From: Planctomycetota bacterium
GTDB taxonomy: Bacteria; Planctomycetota; Phycisphaerae; Phycisphaerales; SM1A02
Direction of reading: 5' to 3'
DNA: 55,592 nt
Assembly (NCBI GenBank): GCA_014381555.1
Contig: JACNLO010000062.1
Location: forward strand, 1-55,592
The notes beneath the pieces were generated by a model, which was not told the origin of the DNA, searched no databases, and saw only the letters and a list, made by a program, of their open reading frames with translations. The position numbers and the translations under genes were made by a program. Position 1 is the first letter of the stretch; each line of letters opens with the position of its first letter. Below, one piece after another: positions 1 to 8,363 of the stretch.

Positions 1-1
1 C

Positions 2-640
2 ATCGTAATCGGTGACGGTACAGGCGGATCAGGTGTTATTGAAAACGCAACAGATCTCACAGGACTTGCGTTAGACAACGGGACGTTGTTGCTTGCTGAA
101 GACGCAGATACACTCGGTGTTCCAACAGGCGCGATTGTGAATTTGAATTTTGAAAATAGCGATAACGTGACGCACGTGCTCGTTATGAACTTTTACGGTT
201 CGGTTGGTGATGATCTTGATACTGACGACGATGGAAATCTTGATGCGGAACCATGGACGGATGTCGTTGATGGCGTTCGTATTATCGAAGACCCACTCGG
301 TGGTGACTTAACCTATCTTGTTGACGATACGGTTGGTCCAACAGTCGATGGATATGTTCCAGCCCATGTTTATAGGTACACGGGTGCTTGCGGCTACTTT
401 GAAATGGGTATGTATGATCCAGCTGATCCAAATGCTGTTGATACTCCAGGTTCAGAAAATCCAGCGTGTCCAAATCCATGTCCTCCAGATTTAGATGGTG
501 ACGGAATGGTAGGTGTTACCGACATTCTTGCATTGATAGCAGGATGGGGCGGTAATGATCCACTACACGATCTCGATGGAAATGGTACAGTTGGCGTTGG
601 TGATATTCTAATAATGATTGGTGCGTGGGGTCCCTGTTAA
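2..640 (+). CDS. Secreted lamin-tail-like protein with C-terminal GC-type dockerin, 5' truncated
   Basis: The reading frame is open from the window edge, so the N-terminus is missing; an internal TTG at 86 is not the true start. The visible part has a lamin-tail-domain (LTD) look: a G-D-G-T-G-G-S-G strand, an N-V-T-H-V-L-V strand, an Asp-rich D-T-D-D-D-G-N-L-D loop, and D-T-P-G-S-E-N before the linker. The last about 50 residues are two dockerin-like calcium loops (D-L-D-G-D-G and D-L-D-G-N-G, each followed by a G-x-x-D-I-L helix), ending W-G-P-C. This tail is the GC-type dockerin of Phycisphaerae secreted proteins. Export and surface association are inferred. A strong terminator follows. Confidence 0.8.
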   Translation: MVIGDGTGGSGVIENATDLTGLALDNGTLLLAEDADTLGVPTGAIVNLNFENSDNVTHVLVMNFYGSVGDDLDTDDDGNLDAEPWTDVVDGVRIIEDPLGGDLTYLVDDTVGPTVDGYVPAHVYRYTGACGYFEMGMYDPADPNAVDTPGSENPACPNPCPPDLDGDGMVGVTDILALIAGWGGNDPLHDLDGNGTVGVGDILIMIGAWGPC

Positions 641-692
641 TCGCAGGATCTACTGGGGCAACCTAGAGAGAGGAGAGCCCCCTCGCACAACG

Positions 693-721
693 CGACCCGC
701 CTTTGGCGGGTCGTTTTTTTT
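693..721 (+). terminator. Strong intrinsic terminator
   Basis: A perfect 9-bp stem (CGACCCGCC / GGCGGGTCG) with a TTT loop is followed by eight T residues. It sits about 50 bases after the stop of the lamin-tail/dockerin gene and should end its transcript. Confidence 0.9.
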
Positions 722-770
722 GCGTTGTTTCGTTCGTCAGAGCGGCATTCGATTTCCGCTTGCGGAATAT

Positions 771-800
771 AGAAACTAGCCCACGGGTCGTTTATTTTTT
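771..800 (-). repeat. Terminator-like palindrome, copy 1 (after batE)
   Basis: Read on the minus strand this is A-rich, then AAACGACCCGTGGGCTAGTTT, and lies just past the batE stop. It is one of five related elements in the window (771-800, 816-846, 18870-18900, 37780-37809, 50831-50858) with approximate core AAACGACCCGnGGG..GTTT. The outer AAAC/GTTT and inner CCC/GGG can pair. A hairpin TTCCGC/GCGGAA lies next to it at 754-767. Confidence 0.55.
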
Positions 801-804
801 ATAT

Positions 805-1644
805 TCAACCCGCTGGGTAAATAAACAATCCCGCGTGTCGTTTATTGAGCGTCACAATTTGGGCGTCATCTTCTTGGATCCAACCAGTCGAGCCGTTTGG
901 TAATTTGATATGCAACCAATCTGAACGTTTCTGAATAATGTCAAATTCAATGCCTTCATGGAGTGAATCTTTTAACATCGGTGCGTAGCTCACTCCGTTA
1001 CCCTTGCGGACAATAACTTCTTTGGCAGTGAGTACGCCGTGGTTTTGATATTGGTCAGAAAAATCTATCCCAACACTGACTCCGAGTGAAAGAGCAATAC
1101 AACCAAGCGAAATTGAGATTGTTTTGAATCCTGGAACTCTTCTAAACAAACGAACTGAAACAAGAGACCAGCAAGCAAACCAAAAGATAATTCCAACTCC
1201 AAGACGAACTTGAGTGGGCAATGATTCGTGCCAGAACGCAAGTCGCTTTAAGATTGAGGATGTGACTTTGGTAGTAATTGGATTTGTAACCAAAGTGCGA
1301 GCATATTCTAGGTTCGCTTGAAGTCTACCATCTGAAGGCATATATCTTTGGGAAGATCGGTATGCAGCAATCGCCTCGCCTATTTCACCAACTTGAAGTT
1401 GTGCATTTCCAAGGTTGTACCAAAGTTTTCCATTTTCGATTCCATCATCTACAAGAAGTTGGTACCGATTTGCTGCTCGTCGGAATAAATCTTTTGAAGC
1501 GACAGGGTCAGAGGTTTGAAGTAGAACGGCATTGTCGTACGCGGTTTGGGCTTCAGTAAGAACAGCAATCTGCTGATCATTAGAAAGGTGAATGTCTTGA
1601 GGAGATGCGGCAAGAATACAAAGAAGTGCAGGAATTAAAATCAT
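805..1644 (-). CDS. batE: BatE-like TPR/SH3 membrane protein
   Basis: Last gene of the Bat (Bacteroides aerotolerance-type) operon. Its 279 residues hold an N-terminal signal-like segment, two TPR repeats (about 35-115, with W-Y-N-L-G-N-A-Q and A-I-A-A-Y-R-S-S), two hydrophobic helices (about 145-190) and a bacterial SH3-like domain (about 205-265, ending G-W-I-Q-E-D-D-A). This TPR-TM-TM-SH3 order is that of BatE-type proteins. The ATG overlaps the batD stop as ATGA, implying coupled translation. Known Bat systems are linked to oxidative stress tolerance or envelope assembly, but the molecular role is not settled. The C-terminal residues after the SH3 domain are encoded by a dispersed palindrome and may be a late addition. 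Confidence 0.82.
   Translation of the reverse strand: MILIPALLCILAASPQDIHLSNDQQIAVLTEAQTAYDNAVLLQTSDPVASKDLFRRAANRYQLLVDDGIENGKLWYNLGNAQLQVGEIGEAIAAYRSSQRYMPSDGRLQANLEYARTLVTNPITTKVTSSILKRLAFWHESLPTQVRLGVGIIFWFACWSLVSVRLFRRVPGFKTISISLGCIALSLGVSVGIDFSDQYQNHGVLTAKEVIVRKGNGVSYAPMLKDSLHEGIEFDIIQKRSDWLHIKLPNGSTGWIQEDDAQIVTLNKRHAGLFIYPAG
816..846 (-). repeat. Terminator-like palindrome, copy 2 (inside the batE 3' end)
   Basis: AATAAAC and GTTTATT form a perfect 7-bp outer stem around a CCCGCG core. The element resembles the copy at 18870-18900 over nearly its whole length. It lies inside the coding end of batE, so the last 10 or so codons of that gene are encoded by the repeat. Confidence 0.55.
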
Positions 1645-3350
1645 GGCATATGCTCCACGAGAGTTTTTGCGTCGTGTGCAAGAGTGCTGTCATTAAATCC
1701 CCCGAACTGAGCAGCATCACAGCGTTGAAGTAGAGATTTTATTTCCACGGAAACAGTTTCATCTTTTTCAAGCGTTCGAAGTGATTTTGCAATTTGTTGT
1801 ACTTGCTCTTTACTTTTTGCATTTGAAAGAGAGAGAATGGTTTGTATTGCTGCCTTCTTTGATGATTTTAAAATTGAAGTTTCGCTCTGAGCCCTTCGTC
1901 GAACCAAAATGAAGCAACCAAGTGCAGAGAAAACAAGTGGGGGGAATGTAATTGTTGCAACAAGAGCGGGAGTTACTTCGGTCGTTTGCGATTGTAGAAG
2001 TTCAATGCCTGTGTAGTTTGCTAGGATTCCTCCATCAACTTCAGTTATCTGTTGTGGCTCCATTGTTGTGCTTTGAACTTGGCCACCAACGAGGTCGTTT
2101 GCTGAAACTGTTGCGACAGTTTCAACTGTGATTGGAATTGGGTTGGTCCAAACAGTCGTGTACGTTTCTGTGACAGGGTCAAAACTGCTCAGTGGAAGTG
2201 GTGGGATTTCAGTTATGCCACCGCTGCGAGGCCTGATTGTCTCCGTAAATGTTTTTGTGCGACCTTGAATCGTTCCACCAAGTGGTTTATCTGGAACTTT
2301 GAACTTGCTAGTCAATGCAGTGACACGATCTAATGCTGGTGCGGAAAGGTAATCGAGATTTACAGGACCAGATGACAAGTCAGTGACGCGCATGGTTAAC
2401 GTAATTGGTTCGCCAACATTGACGTTGGTTGGTTCAGCAACAACCCGAAAATCAAAATTGCCAACAGCACCGGAATGCCACTCAGGGCGATCGTTTTCAG
2501 GAGGTGTCAAAACTTCTATCGTTGGCATCTCGGCTTGAGCGCTGATAAGTTCTGCTTGATCCACAGTTAAGGATGAACCCCCAAAGAAGCCGGTGCTTCG
2601 TTGCCGGGAAAGTGAAATTGGATAGTTCGCAATGATTGAAATGGGGTCAAAGTGTAGTGTGCCTGTTGTTTCTGGCCATGTTGTTGCCTGAACGGTATAT
2701 ACATAGAAAGTTGTAGGGACACCCTCTATAGAGGTGCCTTGGATTGTTTGTACTTGTGCTCTGCCATCTTGCAGCGCTTGTGTGAAAAGCCCAAAAGAAG
2801 AGTTGTTGCTAAAAAGTGAAAACATGTCTCTTGCGTCGAGAGTAACACCAAGATTCTTGTCAGTAAATTGTTCGACGAATATTTGTAATGTCATATCAAT
2901 TGGTTGCCCAAGATAAACATTACTATTCGTTCCTTTAACCTGAACTTTAAGTGCTCCACTTGTAGGAGTCTCAACAATTTCTATGGTTTTTGGAACAGTT
3001 TGAAAAGCTTTTCCATCCGCGATGAATGTAATTGCTGGAATATCTAAGGAACCTACTCGTTGAGGAGTTAGATAGTATGTGAATTTAATTGTTGAAGTAG
3101 AGGTTACTTTTCCATTTATAAACGTTGTTTGAGAAGATGTTTCAGTTCCCGGTTTACGTGAAATTGTAAATCCGTCAATTTCTGGGATTGTTGGTTCTCG
3201 ATCTGTCTTTACATCTTTGTACACGACAACGAGTTTCAATGGGATACCGATATAGCCCTGATTCTGTGGCATGTCGACAAAGACTTCTTGAGCAAAAGAA
3301 ACAGAAGAAAAAAGTGAGAAAGTGAAAAGGAGAGTGAAGAGATATTTCAT
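1641..3350 (-). CDS. batD: BatD family protein
   Basis: A 569-residue exported protein: a signal peptide with an F-A-Q cleavage region, a long stretch of beta-rich repeats (V-G-E-P-I-T-L-T-M-R-V motif, typical of BatD/oxygen-tolerance proteins), one transmembrane helix near residue 470 and a cytoplasmic tail. The ATG at 3350 was chosen because it gives a clean signal peptide and lies five bases past the batC stop; an in-frame TTG at 3362 is also possible. BatD is thought to be the large periplasmic partner of the membrane vWA proteins BatA and BatB. It lies between batC and batE in the operon. Confidence 0.87.
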   Translation of the reverse strand: MKYLFTLLFTFSLFSSVSFAQEVFVDMPQNQGYIGIPLKLVVVYKDVKTDREPTIPEIDGFTISRKPGTETSSQTTFINGKVTSTSTIKFTYYLTPQRVGSLDIPAITFIADGKAFQTVPKTIEIVETPTSGALKVQVKGTNSNVYLGQPIDMTLQIFVEQFTDKNLGVTLDARDMFSLFSNNSSFGLFTQALQDGRAQVQTIQGTSIEGVPTTFYVYTVQATTWPETTGTLHFDPISIIANYPISLSRQRSTGFFGGSSLTVDQAELISAQAEMPTIEVLTPPENDRPEWHSGAVGNFDFRVVAEPTNVNVGEPITLTMRVTDLSSGPVNLDYLSAPALDRVTALTSKFKVPDKPLGGTIQGRTKTFTETIRPRSGGITEIPPLPLSSFDPVTETYTTVWTNPIPITVETVATVSANDLVGGQVQSTTMEPQQITEVDGGILANYTGIELLQSQTTEVTPALVATITFPPLVFSALGCFILVRRRAQSETSILKSSKKAAIQTILSLSNAKSKEQVQQIAKSLRTLEKDETVSVEIKSLLQRCDAAQFGGFNDSTLAHDAKTLVEHMP

Positions 3351-3355
3351 TGCTA

Positions 3356-4432
3356 TCACCAATCCTTTCCTACTGGGACTCTATTTGCTGCCTTGCGTGC
3401 AGCAAGTGCTTTTCGTCGTTGTTGTTCCTTGTCACGAATGAGTTGAAGTAGGCGGTTTGCTTCGTCTTCAGAAAGGCGTTCGCCTTCGTCCTTAACACTT
3501 GTTGATTGGTCTTTGGACTCATTCATTTCTTCTTCGATGGATTCTAACTCGCCATCTTCTGAAGGTTCTTGTTGCTGCTGTTGGTCCTGTTGCCCATCTT
3601 GAGTTTCATCTTGTGTTTTTTTGGATTCGTTTTGATCGCCTTGTTCTTCAGAATTTTGTTCCTTAGATTTTTGATCATCTTCGTTTTGCTTACTTTCTGT
3701 GTTATCTTTGCTTTGCTTATCTGAATCGCTTTTTTCTTGGTTTTGCTTTGAATCAGAACCATCTTTATTTTCTTCAGATTCTTCGCTATCTTGTTTTTGT
3801 TGTTCTTTTTCAGACGACCCATCGTCTTTTTGTTCTTGGTCATCTTTTTGTTGATCAGCAGACTTTTCGTCTTGCTCTTGCTGCTGTTGATCGTCTTGTT
3901 GCTGTTTCTGTTGCTCTTCTTCCATTTTCTCTTGCATTTGATTCAATTGTTGCAACATGGACCAAGCAAGTTCGCCATTTGCCCGAGCATCCATGTCAGT
4001 CGAATCAAGCTTGATAGCAGAACGATAACTATCTAGTGAGTGTTTGATTTGGGTTTTTGCATCTTCGAGTGAAATAATATCTTCATTGCTTGGAGCTTCA
4101 GTTCCAGTGCCTTCAAGTGAAGTCATTGTTTGTTGATAGATAGAGTTTCCCAAATTGAAAGCACTGTATGTTTTCAAAGTTGTGTCAGTTGAAGACGCCA
4201 TCGCGTTATCAAATGCTTGTGAGGCGATGTCATATTCACCAAGATTGTAGTGTGCAACGCCGCGGTCATACATTGCTTCAGAAGTCGGTGTAGATTCAAT
4301 GCGAATGTATTCATCAAGCGTGTTGGCGGCTTCCTCCCAATTGTTCTGTGATAGTTGAGTGTCTGCAGATTCCAACAACGCTTCAGGTGTTGTTGCAAGT
4401 GTAATAGATAATAGAAGTGATTGAAGAATCAT
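3356..4432 (-). CDS. batC: BatC-like TPR protein with long Gln/Lys/Glu/Asp-rich region
   Basis: A 358-residue protein with an N-terminal signal-like helix and TPR repeats (about 15-160: Y-D-R-G-V-A-H-Y-N-L-G-E-Y, F-N-L-G-N-S-I-Y), then about 150 residues of almost pure Q/E/D/K/S, then a C-terminal helix ending in V-G-K-D-W. The K-D-W tail and the charged stretch before it are seen in BatC-type proteins of other bacteria. The ATG overlaps the batB stop (ATGA). The acidic/Gln-rich part is predicted to be disordered or coiled-coil. It probably acts as a scaffold beside BatA and BatB. Confidence 0.83.
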   Translation of the reverse strand: MILQSLLLSITLATTPEALLESADTQLSQNNWEEAANTLDEYIRIESTPTSEAMYDRGVAHYNLGEYDIASQAFDNAMASSTDTTLKTYSAFNLGNSIYQQTMTSLEGTGTEAPSNEDIISLEDAKTQIKHSLDSYRSAIKLDSTDMDARANGELAWSMLQQLNQMQEKMEEEQQKQQQDDQQQQEQDEKSADQQKDDQEQKDDGSSEKEQQKQDSEESEENKDGSDSKQNQEKSDSDKQSKDNTESKQNEDDQKSKEQNSEEQGDQNESKKTQDETQDGQQDQQQQQEPSEDGELESIEEEMNESKDQSTSVKDEGERLSEDEANRLLQLIRDKEQQRRKALAARKAANRVPVGKDW

Positions 4433-5466
4433 GCCGTCACCTCATACGCTCGTCGTGAAGTTCTGTTCTTCGATCGAAGTGAAAGCCAAGAATCTCCAAG
4501 TACAATGAGAAGTGCTGGAATAGCGAACCATTGAAAGCGAGGTATGAACTGTTCAAGTTTCACACTATCAAAACTTTTTCCTGCATCTGTTGCAATACGT
4601 TGCGCATATATTGAAGCAAGGTCTAGGTTCGCAGTCCCGGCTGGGACAAAAGCGCCTCCGCCTGCAGTTGCAACGTTTGTGAGTTCTTCAGGGTTCATGA
4701 CGGACCATACTTCTTGTCCTTCATGCATGATAAATGCTGGTTGCCCGTAGCGTGTTGTTGGAATGCGAGCACCAGTTATTGGATCGCCGATACCTACTGT
4801 GTAGATGTTGATGCCTGCTGCAGAGGCTTCAGCCGCAGCTTCGGAAGGAAAACTTCCCATGTCTTCCCCATCTGTTAGCACGATGATTGTTTTATGATCC
4901 TGTACTTCATCGGTGAAACTTTTCTGTGCAAGACGGATGCCATCACCAATCATCGTTCCCCCTCGTTTTACACTTCTGGGAGAAACAACATCAAGTGCAA
5001 GCCGCAACGAGCCATAATCTAGAGTTAGTGGAACTGTCACCGTAGCGTCTCCGGCAACAGTAATCAAACCAGCGCGGTCACTACCCATAACATCAAGAAC
5101 ATCGGTGATAGCAGTCGTCGCTCTTTGAAGTCTATTTGGTCGAACGTCTTCTGCGAGCATCGAACGTGAGACATCAAGTACAAAGAATGTGTCGATACCC
5201 TTTTGCTCAACTTCTCGATACCGAGTTCCCCACCGTGGGTCCAAAAGAGAAAGGCATAGCAATGCAGCTGATAGTGTTAGCAACACAATTCTGAACTTTC
5301 TACGACTTTTGGAACTTGAATTTGTAAGTCGATGTACAAGTCGTGGAGAAGCGATTTTCTTCAAAAGAGTGCTTCGTCTTGCATACCCCATCATGAGAAT
5401 AGTACACATGGCGATGACAGCCCAGAAGTACAAGGAGTTGTTTGGATTATTGAATTGTAAGTCCAT
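4429..5466 (-). CDS. batB: BatB, vWA-domain membrane protein
   Basis: A von Willebrand factor A protein anchored by N-terminal helices (about 11-28 and 58-76) and a C-terminal helix. The MIDAS metal site D-V-S-R-S is at about residues 98-102, followed by P-N-R-L-Q-R-A, and a T-D-G-E-D motif lies further on; both are classic for BatB. The start used (345 aa) is the ATG overlapping the batA stop in a TGATG; an upstream in-frame ATG at 5511 would overlap batA by 46 bases and is less likely. It is placed between batA and batC as in other Bat operons and probably binds a partner through the metal site. Confidence 0.9.
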   Translation of the reverse strand: MDLQFNNPNNSLYFWAVIAMCTILMMGYARRSTLLKKIASPRLVHRLTNSSSKSRRKFRIVLLTLSAALLCLSLLDPRWGTRYREVEQKGIDTFFVLDVSRSMLAEDVRPNRLQRATTAITDVLDVMGSDRAGLITVAGDATVTVPLTLDYGSLRLALDVVSPRSVKRGGTMIGDGIRLAQKSFTDEVQDHKTIIVLTDGEDMGSFPSEAAAEASAAGINIYTVGIGDPITGARIPTTRYGQPAFIMHEGQEVWSVMNPEELTNVATAGGGAFVPAGTANLDLASIYAQRIATDAGKSFDSVKLEQFIPRFQWFAIPALLIVLGDSWLSLRSKNRTSRRAYEVTA

Positions 5467-6557
5467 CAATCTAGAATCCTGTAGTACGTAGAACGGAGAA
5501 TGACATCGCAAAGGAGGAATGCGAATGCAACAATAAGAAGTGGTGGAACTATGAAGCCAGCTATATACACGCTCTTAACAGCCATGTCCACATGGTTCAC
5601 ATACGTCCTCTGAGTAATTTCTGTGCGTTCCATTTCATTGATTGCAGCATAAATTTTTTCTAAAGATTCTGTGTCGGTCGCACGGAAATATTTTCCGCCA
5701 GTTGTTTCGGCAATCCCTTCAAGAGTTTCTTCGTCGATGACAACGGGTTGATTCCTCATTGTTTTTCGACCAAAGAGATCAACGGTTGGATAAGGCGCCA
5801 ATCCGTTTGTTCCAGCTCCGATTGTGTAGACCGTGATGTCCAATGCAGCTGCAATATCTGCCGCTGTTTGAGGGTCAATATCACCAGCAGTATTTTCGCC
5901 ATCGGTTAATAAAATGATAACTTTGCTTTGAATAGAATTTCCAGAGTCTGATTTTATCCGTTCATCAAGTGATGAAAGTCTCTCAACAGCGAGTGCAATT
6001 GCATCACCGATTGCTGTGCCATCTTCCCCTCGTTCGGTGACAATTTTTACGCCATTTAGAACATCTGTAACAAGAAATTCGTGATCGAATGTCATTGGGC
6101 AGTTGCTATCGGCAAATCCAGCAAAGGTTACAAGTCCAATCAAATCCCCGCTTCGACCATCGAGAGATCCCATTCCTTGGATGAAGTCACCAGCGACTTT
6201 GCGTACGGCTGTAAGCCGGTCGACCGCATTTCCGTCAATTGTAAAGTCGTGCGCCATCATGCTTGATGAGCGGTCAATAACAAGTTCAATCGCAACACCG
6301 TCGGCGCTTTGTTGCGTTCGCTCGAACCTTTTTTGTGGTCGCGCGATGCATACAATTAGAAGCGTCAGAGCAAGCAATCGAAGGAGTGAAGGAACCCAAG
6401 CTGTTTGGCTTCTAAACGTCGATGGAAGTAATGAGAGGTCGACTGCGCTTGTGTATGTGACCCCTGTTTTGTATTTAGTTTGAGTCCAACGCCACCAAAT
6501 AAATGGAATGATGAGAAGAAAGAAAAGGAACCATACTGAAGGGGAGTGAAATGTCAT
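5466..6557 (-). CDS. batA: BatA, vWA-domain membrane protein
   Basis: A 363-residue protein: an N-terminal membrane helix (about 7-21), a second helix (about 56-72) ending in R-P-Q, then a vWA domain with the MIDAS sequence D-R-S-S-S (95-99), a later L-L-T-D-G-E-N-T motif, and a C-terminal helix near 340. The A-R-P-Q element just before the vWA domain is characteristic of BatA. The ATG overlaps the upstream stop (ATGA) and its own stop overlaps batB (TGATG), so it is translationally coupled on both sides. Confidence 0.92.
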   Translation of the reverse strand: MTFHSPSVWFLFFLLIIPFIWWRWTQTKYKTGVTYTSAVDLSLLPSTFRSQTAWVPSLLRLLALTLLIVCIARPQKRFERTQQSADGVAIELVIDRSSSMMAHDFTIDGNAVDRLTAVRKVAGDFIQGMGSLDGRSGDLIGLVTFAGFADSNCPMTFDHEFLVTDVLNGVKIVTERGEDGTAIGDAIALAVERLSSLDERIKSDSGNSIQSKVIILLTDGENTAGDIDPQTAADIAAALDITVYTIGAGTNGLAPYPTVDLFGRKTMRNQPVVIDEETLEGIAETTGGKYFRATDTESLEKIYAAINEMERTEITQRTYVNHVDMAVKSVYIAGFIVPPLLIVAFAFLLCDVILRSTYYRILD

Positions 6558-7474
6558 GCGGCGACCTCCATTCGTGTTTGATCCACACTAGAAATAGTGT
6601 TTGTTACAAATTGTTCAGCTCTATCGATAGCGTCGTCCCAAGTATTTGCGTTTGGTTCGAAACGTGCAAATTTTACAAGGTCAGCGGCAACAAGAAAATC
6701 TTTGAGTGCTCTGCGGTCAACGTGTTCAAGTTTTGGGTTTTCCTTTTCAGCGATTAAAAATTCTCTTGTTGTCTGGCCAGTTGCTGAAATGTGGAATCGT
6801 TCTTCAATATACGTTCGTACAATATTGCTGATGGTGGTGTAGAACTGTTGTACTTCAAGATTGGTATTTCGTAAATTTTGCAACGCTATTTCAGCTTTAA
6901 TGTGTGGAGGAACAATAGTTTTCTTTCGTGAGAAAAAGAAACGAATCAATAAAAACAATATGGCGCATATGATTCCAACTATAAGAATGGTTGGCCACCA
7001 AGTTGATTGTAGTAGCGGGACGCTACTGCGTATGCCACGCAAATTCATCTCTTGAAGAGTATCTCCAGCGATAGAGCTGACGTGTACTTTGATTGGTTCA
7101 ATAGCAATGTTTCCCATTTGCCCGATTGAGTTCGTCCAGTGAATCACGATATTAGGAACCTCTGTCGCTGAGGCATCAAAAGTATCGAGTTGCATGGACC
7201 AGTACCACTGGCGACCTTCATTGCTCGGTATGTCTAACAATGTCGATTGCTCAGTGACAACAAAGGAGCCAAAGGCATCGTTGTTCTCAATTGAAAGTTG
7301 CATCCCATCATCGCACGTTGCTTCAATGTTTAGAGTAATTGGATCTCCGACCGTGAAATCGGTTGGTTCAAGCGTCGCAGTAACTGAAACGCCGTCTTGA
7401 ACAGTATGAACTGTTTCAGCAATGGAGGTTTGCATAAGAGCAATCGAAAATAATATGGAAAGGAAGAACTTCAT
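6554..7474 (-). CDS. Exported single-pass membrane protein of the Bat operon (DUF4381-like)
   Basis: A 306-residue protein with a signal peptide (1-19, ...S-I-A-E), a beta-rich periplasmic part (about 25-135, with V-G-D-P-I-T-L-N-I-E, the same type of strand seen in BatD), one transmembrane helix (about 160-182), a basic stop-transfer patch and a helical cytoplasmic part (about 190-295). The cytoplasmic part, with Y-I-E-E-R-F-H-I-S-A-T-G-Q-T-T-R-E-F-L, resembles the DUF4381 proteins that sit between the DUF58 and vWA genes in many MoxR operons. It overlaps both neighbours by ATGA. Its role is unknown; a membrane partner of BatA/BatB is likely from context. Confidence 0.7.
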   Translation of the reverse strand: MKFFLSILFSIALMQTSIAETVHTVQDGVSVTATLEPTDFTVGDPITLNIEATCDDGMQLSIENNDAFGSFVVTEQSTLLDIPSNEGRQWYWSMQLDTFDASATEVPNIVIHWTNSIGQMGNIAIEPIKVHVSSIAGDTLQEMNLRGIRSSVPLLQSTWWPTILIVGIICAILFLLIRFFFSRKKTIVPPHIKAEIALQNLRNTNLEVQQFYTTISNIVRTYIEERFHISATGQTTREFLIAEKENPKLEHVDRRALKDFLVAADLVKFARFEPNANTWDDAIDRAEQFVTNTISSVDQTRMEVAA

Positions 7475-8352
7475 GTTGTTTGTCTGCCCTCCCGTCTTCG
7501 AAAGAATTGACGTAATGCATTTGTAAAAGGTTCGCCGGTTTTTGCATGAATTTGATCGACGTTACATCGTTGCAATGTTTGTTCAACGGCTATTTTTCTT
7601 TCAGCGGCAAGTTGTGACCACGCATTCCGTACTCGTTTGCTTGAAGTGTCAAGGATTCTCATCTGCTGCGTCTCAGGATCAACGATCCTCATTAGACCAA
7701 CATTTGGAAGTTCCTGCTCCGCTTTGTCATCTGTGCGAACCGCAACAACATCATGACGTCTATTTGCTATTTGAAGTGGTTTTTGCCAACTGCGATCTTG
7801 CATGTCAGAAACAAGAAACACGATGGAACGTTTCTTTTGAACTTTGTAAAAAAATTCAAGTGCTCCTGAGATATCAGTACCACTGCCTTTAGGTTCAATG
7901 GCAAGAAGTTCTCGAATGACACGAAGTACGTGCTTTGTACCTTTTCGTGGAGGGATATATGCTTCAATTCGATCAGAAAAACAAATAAGCCCAACCTTAT
8001 CGTTGTTTCGAATTGCTGAAATTGAAAGTGTTGCGCATATTTCAGCAACTAACTCATCTTTAAATTGTTTGTGTGTGCCAAAGTGTTGCGATTGGCTCAC
8101 ATCTACAAGAAGCATCACCGTAAGTTCACGTTCTTCTCGGAATAATTTGACGAAGGGCTCTCCAAAACGAGCAGAGACGTTCCAGTCAATCGTGCGAACA
8201 TCATCGCCGATTTGATAGTGGCGAACTTCTTCAAACTCCATGCCCTTGCCCTTAAATGCAGAGTGGTAGCCACCTGCGAGCACATCATCGACGAGTCGTG
8301 AGGTTCGAAGTTCGATTCGCCGCACCTTTTTTAGAAGATCTTGGGGAATCAT
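7471..8352 (-). CDS. DUF58 domain protein of the MoxR/Bat operon
   Basis: A 293-residue soluble protein. It has the DUF58 signature R-H-Y-Q-I-G-D-D-V-R-T-I-D-W-N-V-S-A-R at about residues 44-62, followed by a vWA-like fold (L-L-V-D-V-S-Q-S). DUF58 genes almost always follow moxR and precede bat genes, as here. The gap to moxR is 11 bases; the downstream overlap is ATGA. No transmembrane segment is seen. It is thought to be an adaptor or substrate of the MoxR ATPase; function is inferred from family and context only. Confidence 0.9.
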   Translation of the reverse strand: MIPQDLLKKVRRIELRTSRLVDDVLAGGYHSAFKGKGMEFEEVRHYQIGDDVRTIDWNVSARFGEPFVKLFREERELTVMLLVDVSQSQHFGTHKQFKDELVAEICATLSISAIRNNDKVGLICFSDRIEAYIPPRKGTKHVLRVIRELLAIEPKGSGTDISGALEFFYKVQKKRSIVFLVSDMQDRSWQKPLQIANRRHDVVAVRTDDKAEQELPNVGLMRIVDPETQQMRILDTSSKRVRNAWSQLAAERKIAVEQTLQRCNVDQIHAKTGEPFTNALRQFFRRREGRQTT

Positions 8353-8363
8353 GTGTGGTAGTC

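Noticed and set aside
693-721. Member of the dispersed palindrome family
   Set aside because: It shares CGACCC/GGGTCG, but has a perfect 9-bp stem, a TTT loop and no AAAC/GTTT outer part; it is an ordinary terminator.
3544-4036. ORFs on both strands overlapping the Gln/Lys/Glu-rich part of batC
   Set aside because: They arise from low-complexity codons of the real gene; products are leucine- or lysine-rich with no domain, and the batC frame is supported by TPRs, the K-D-W tail and overlaps.
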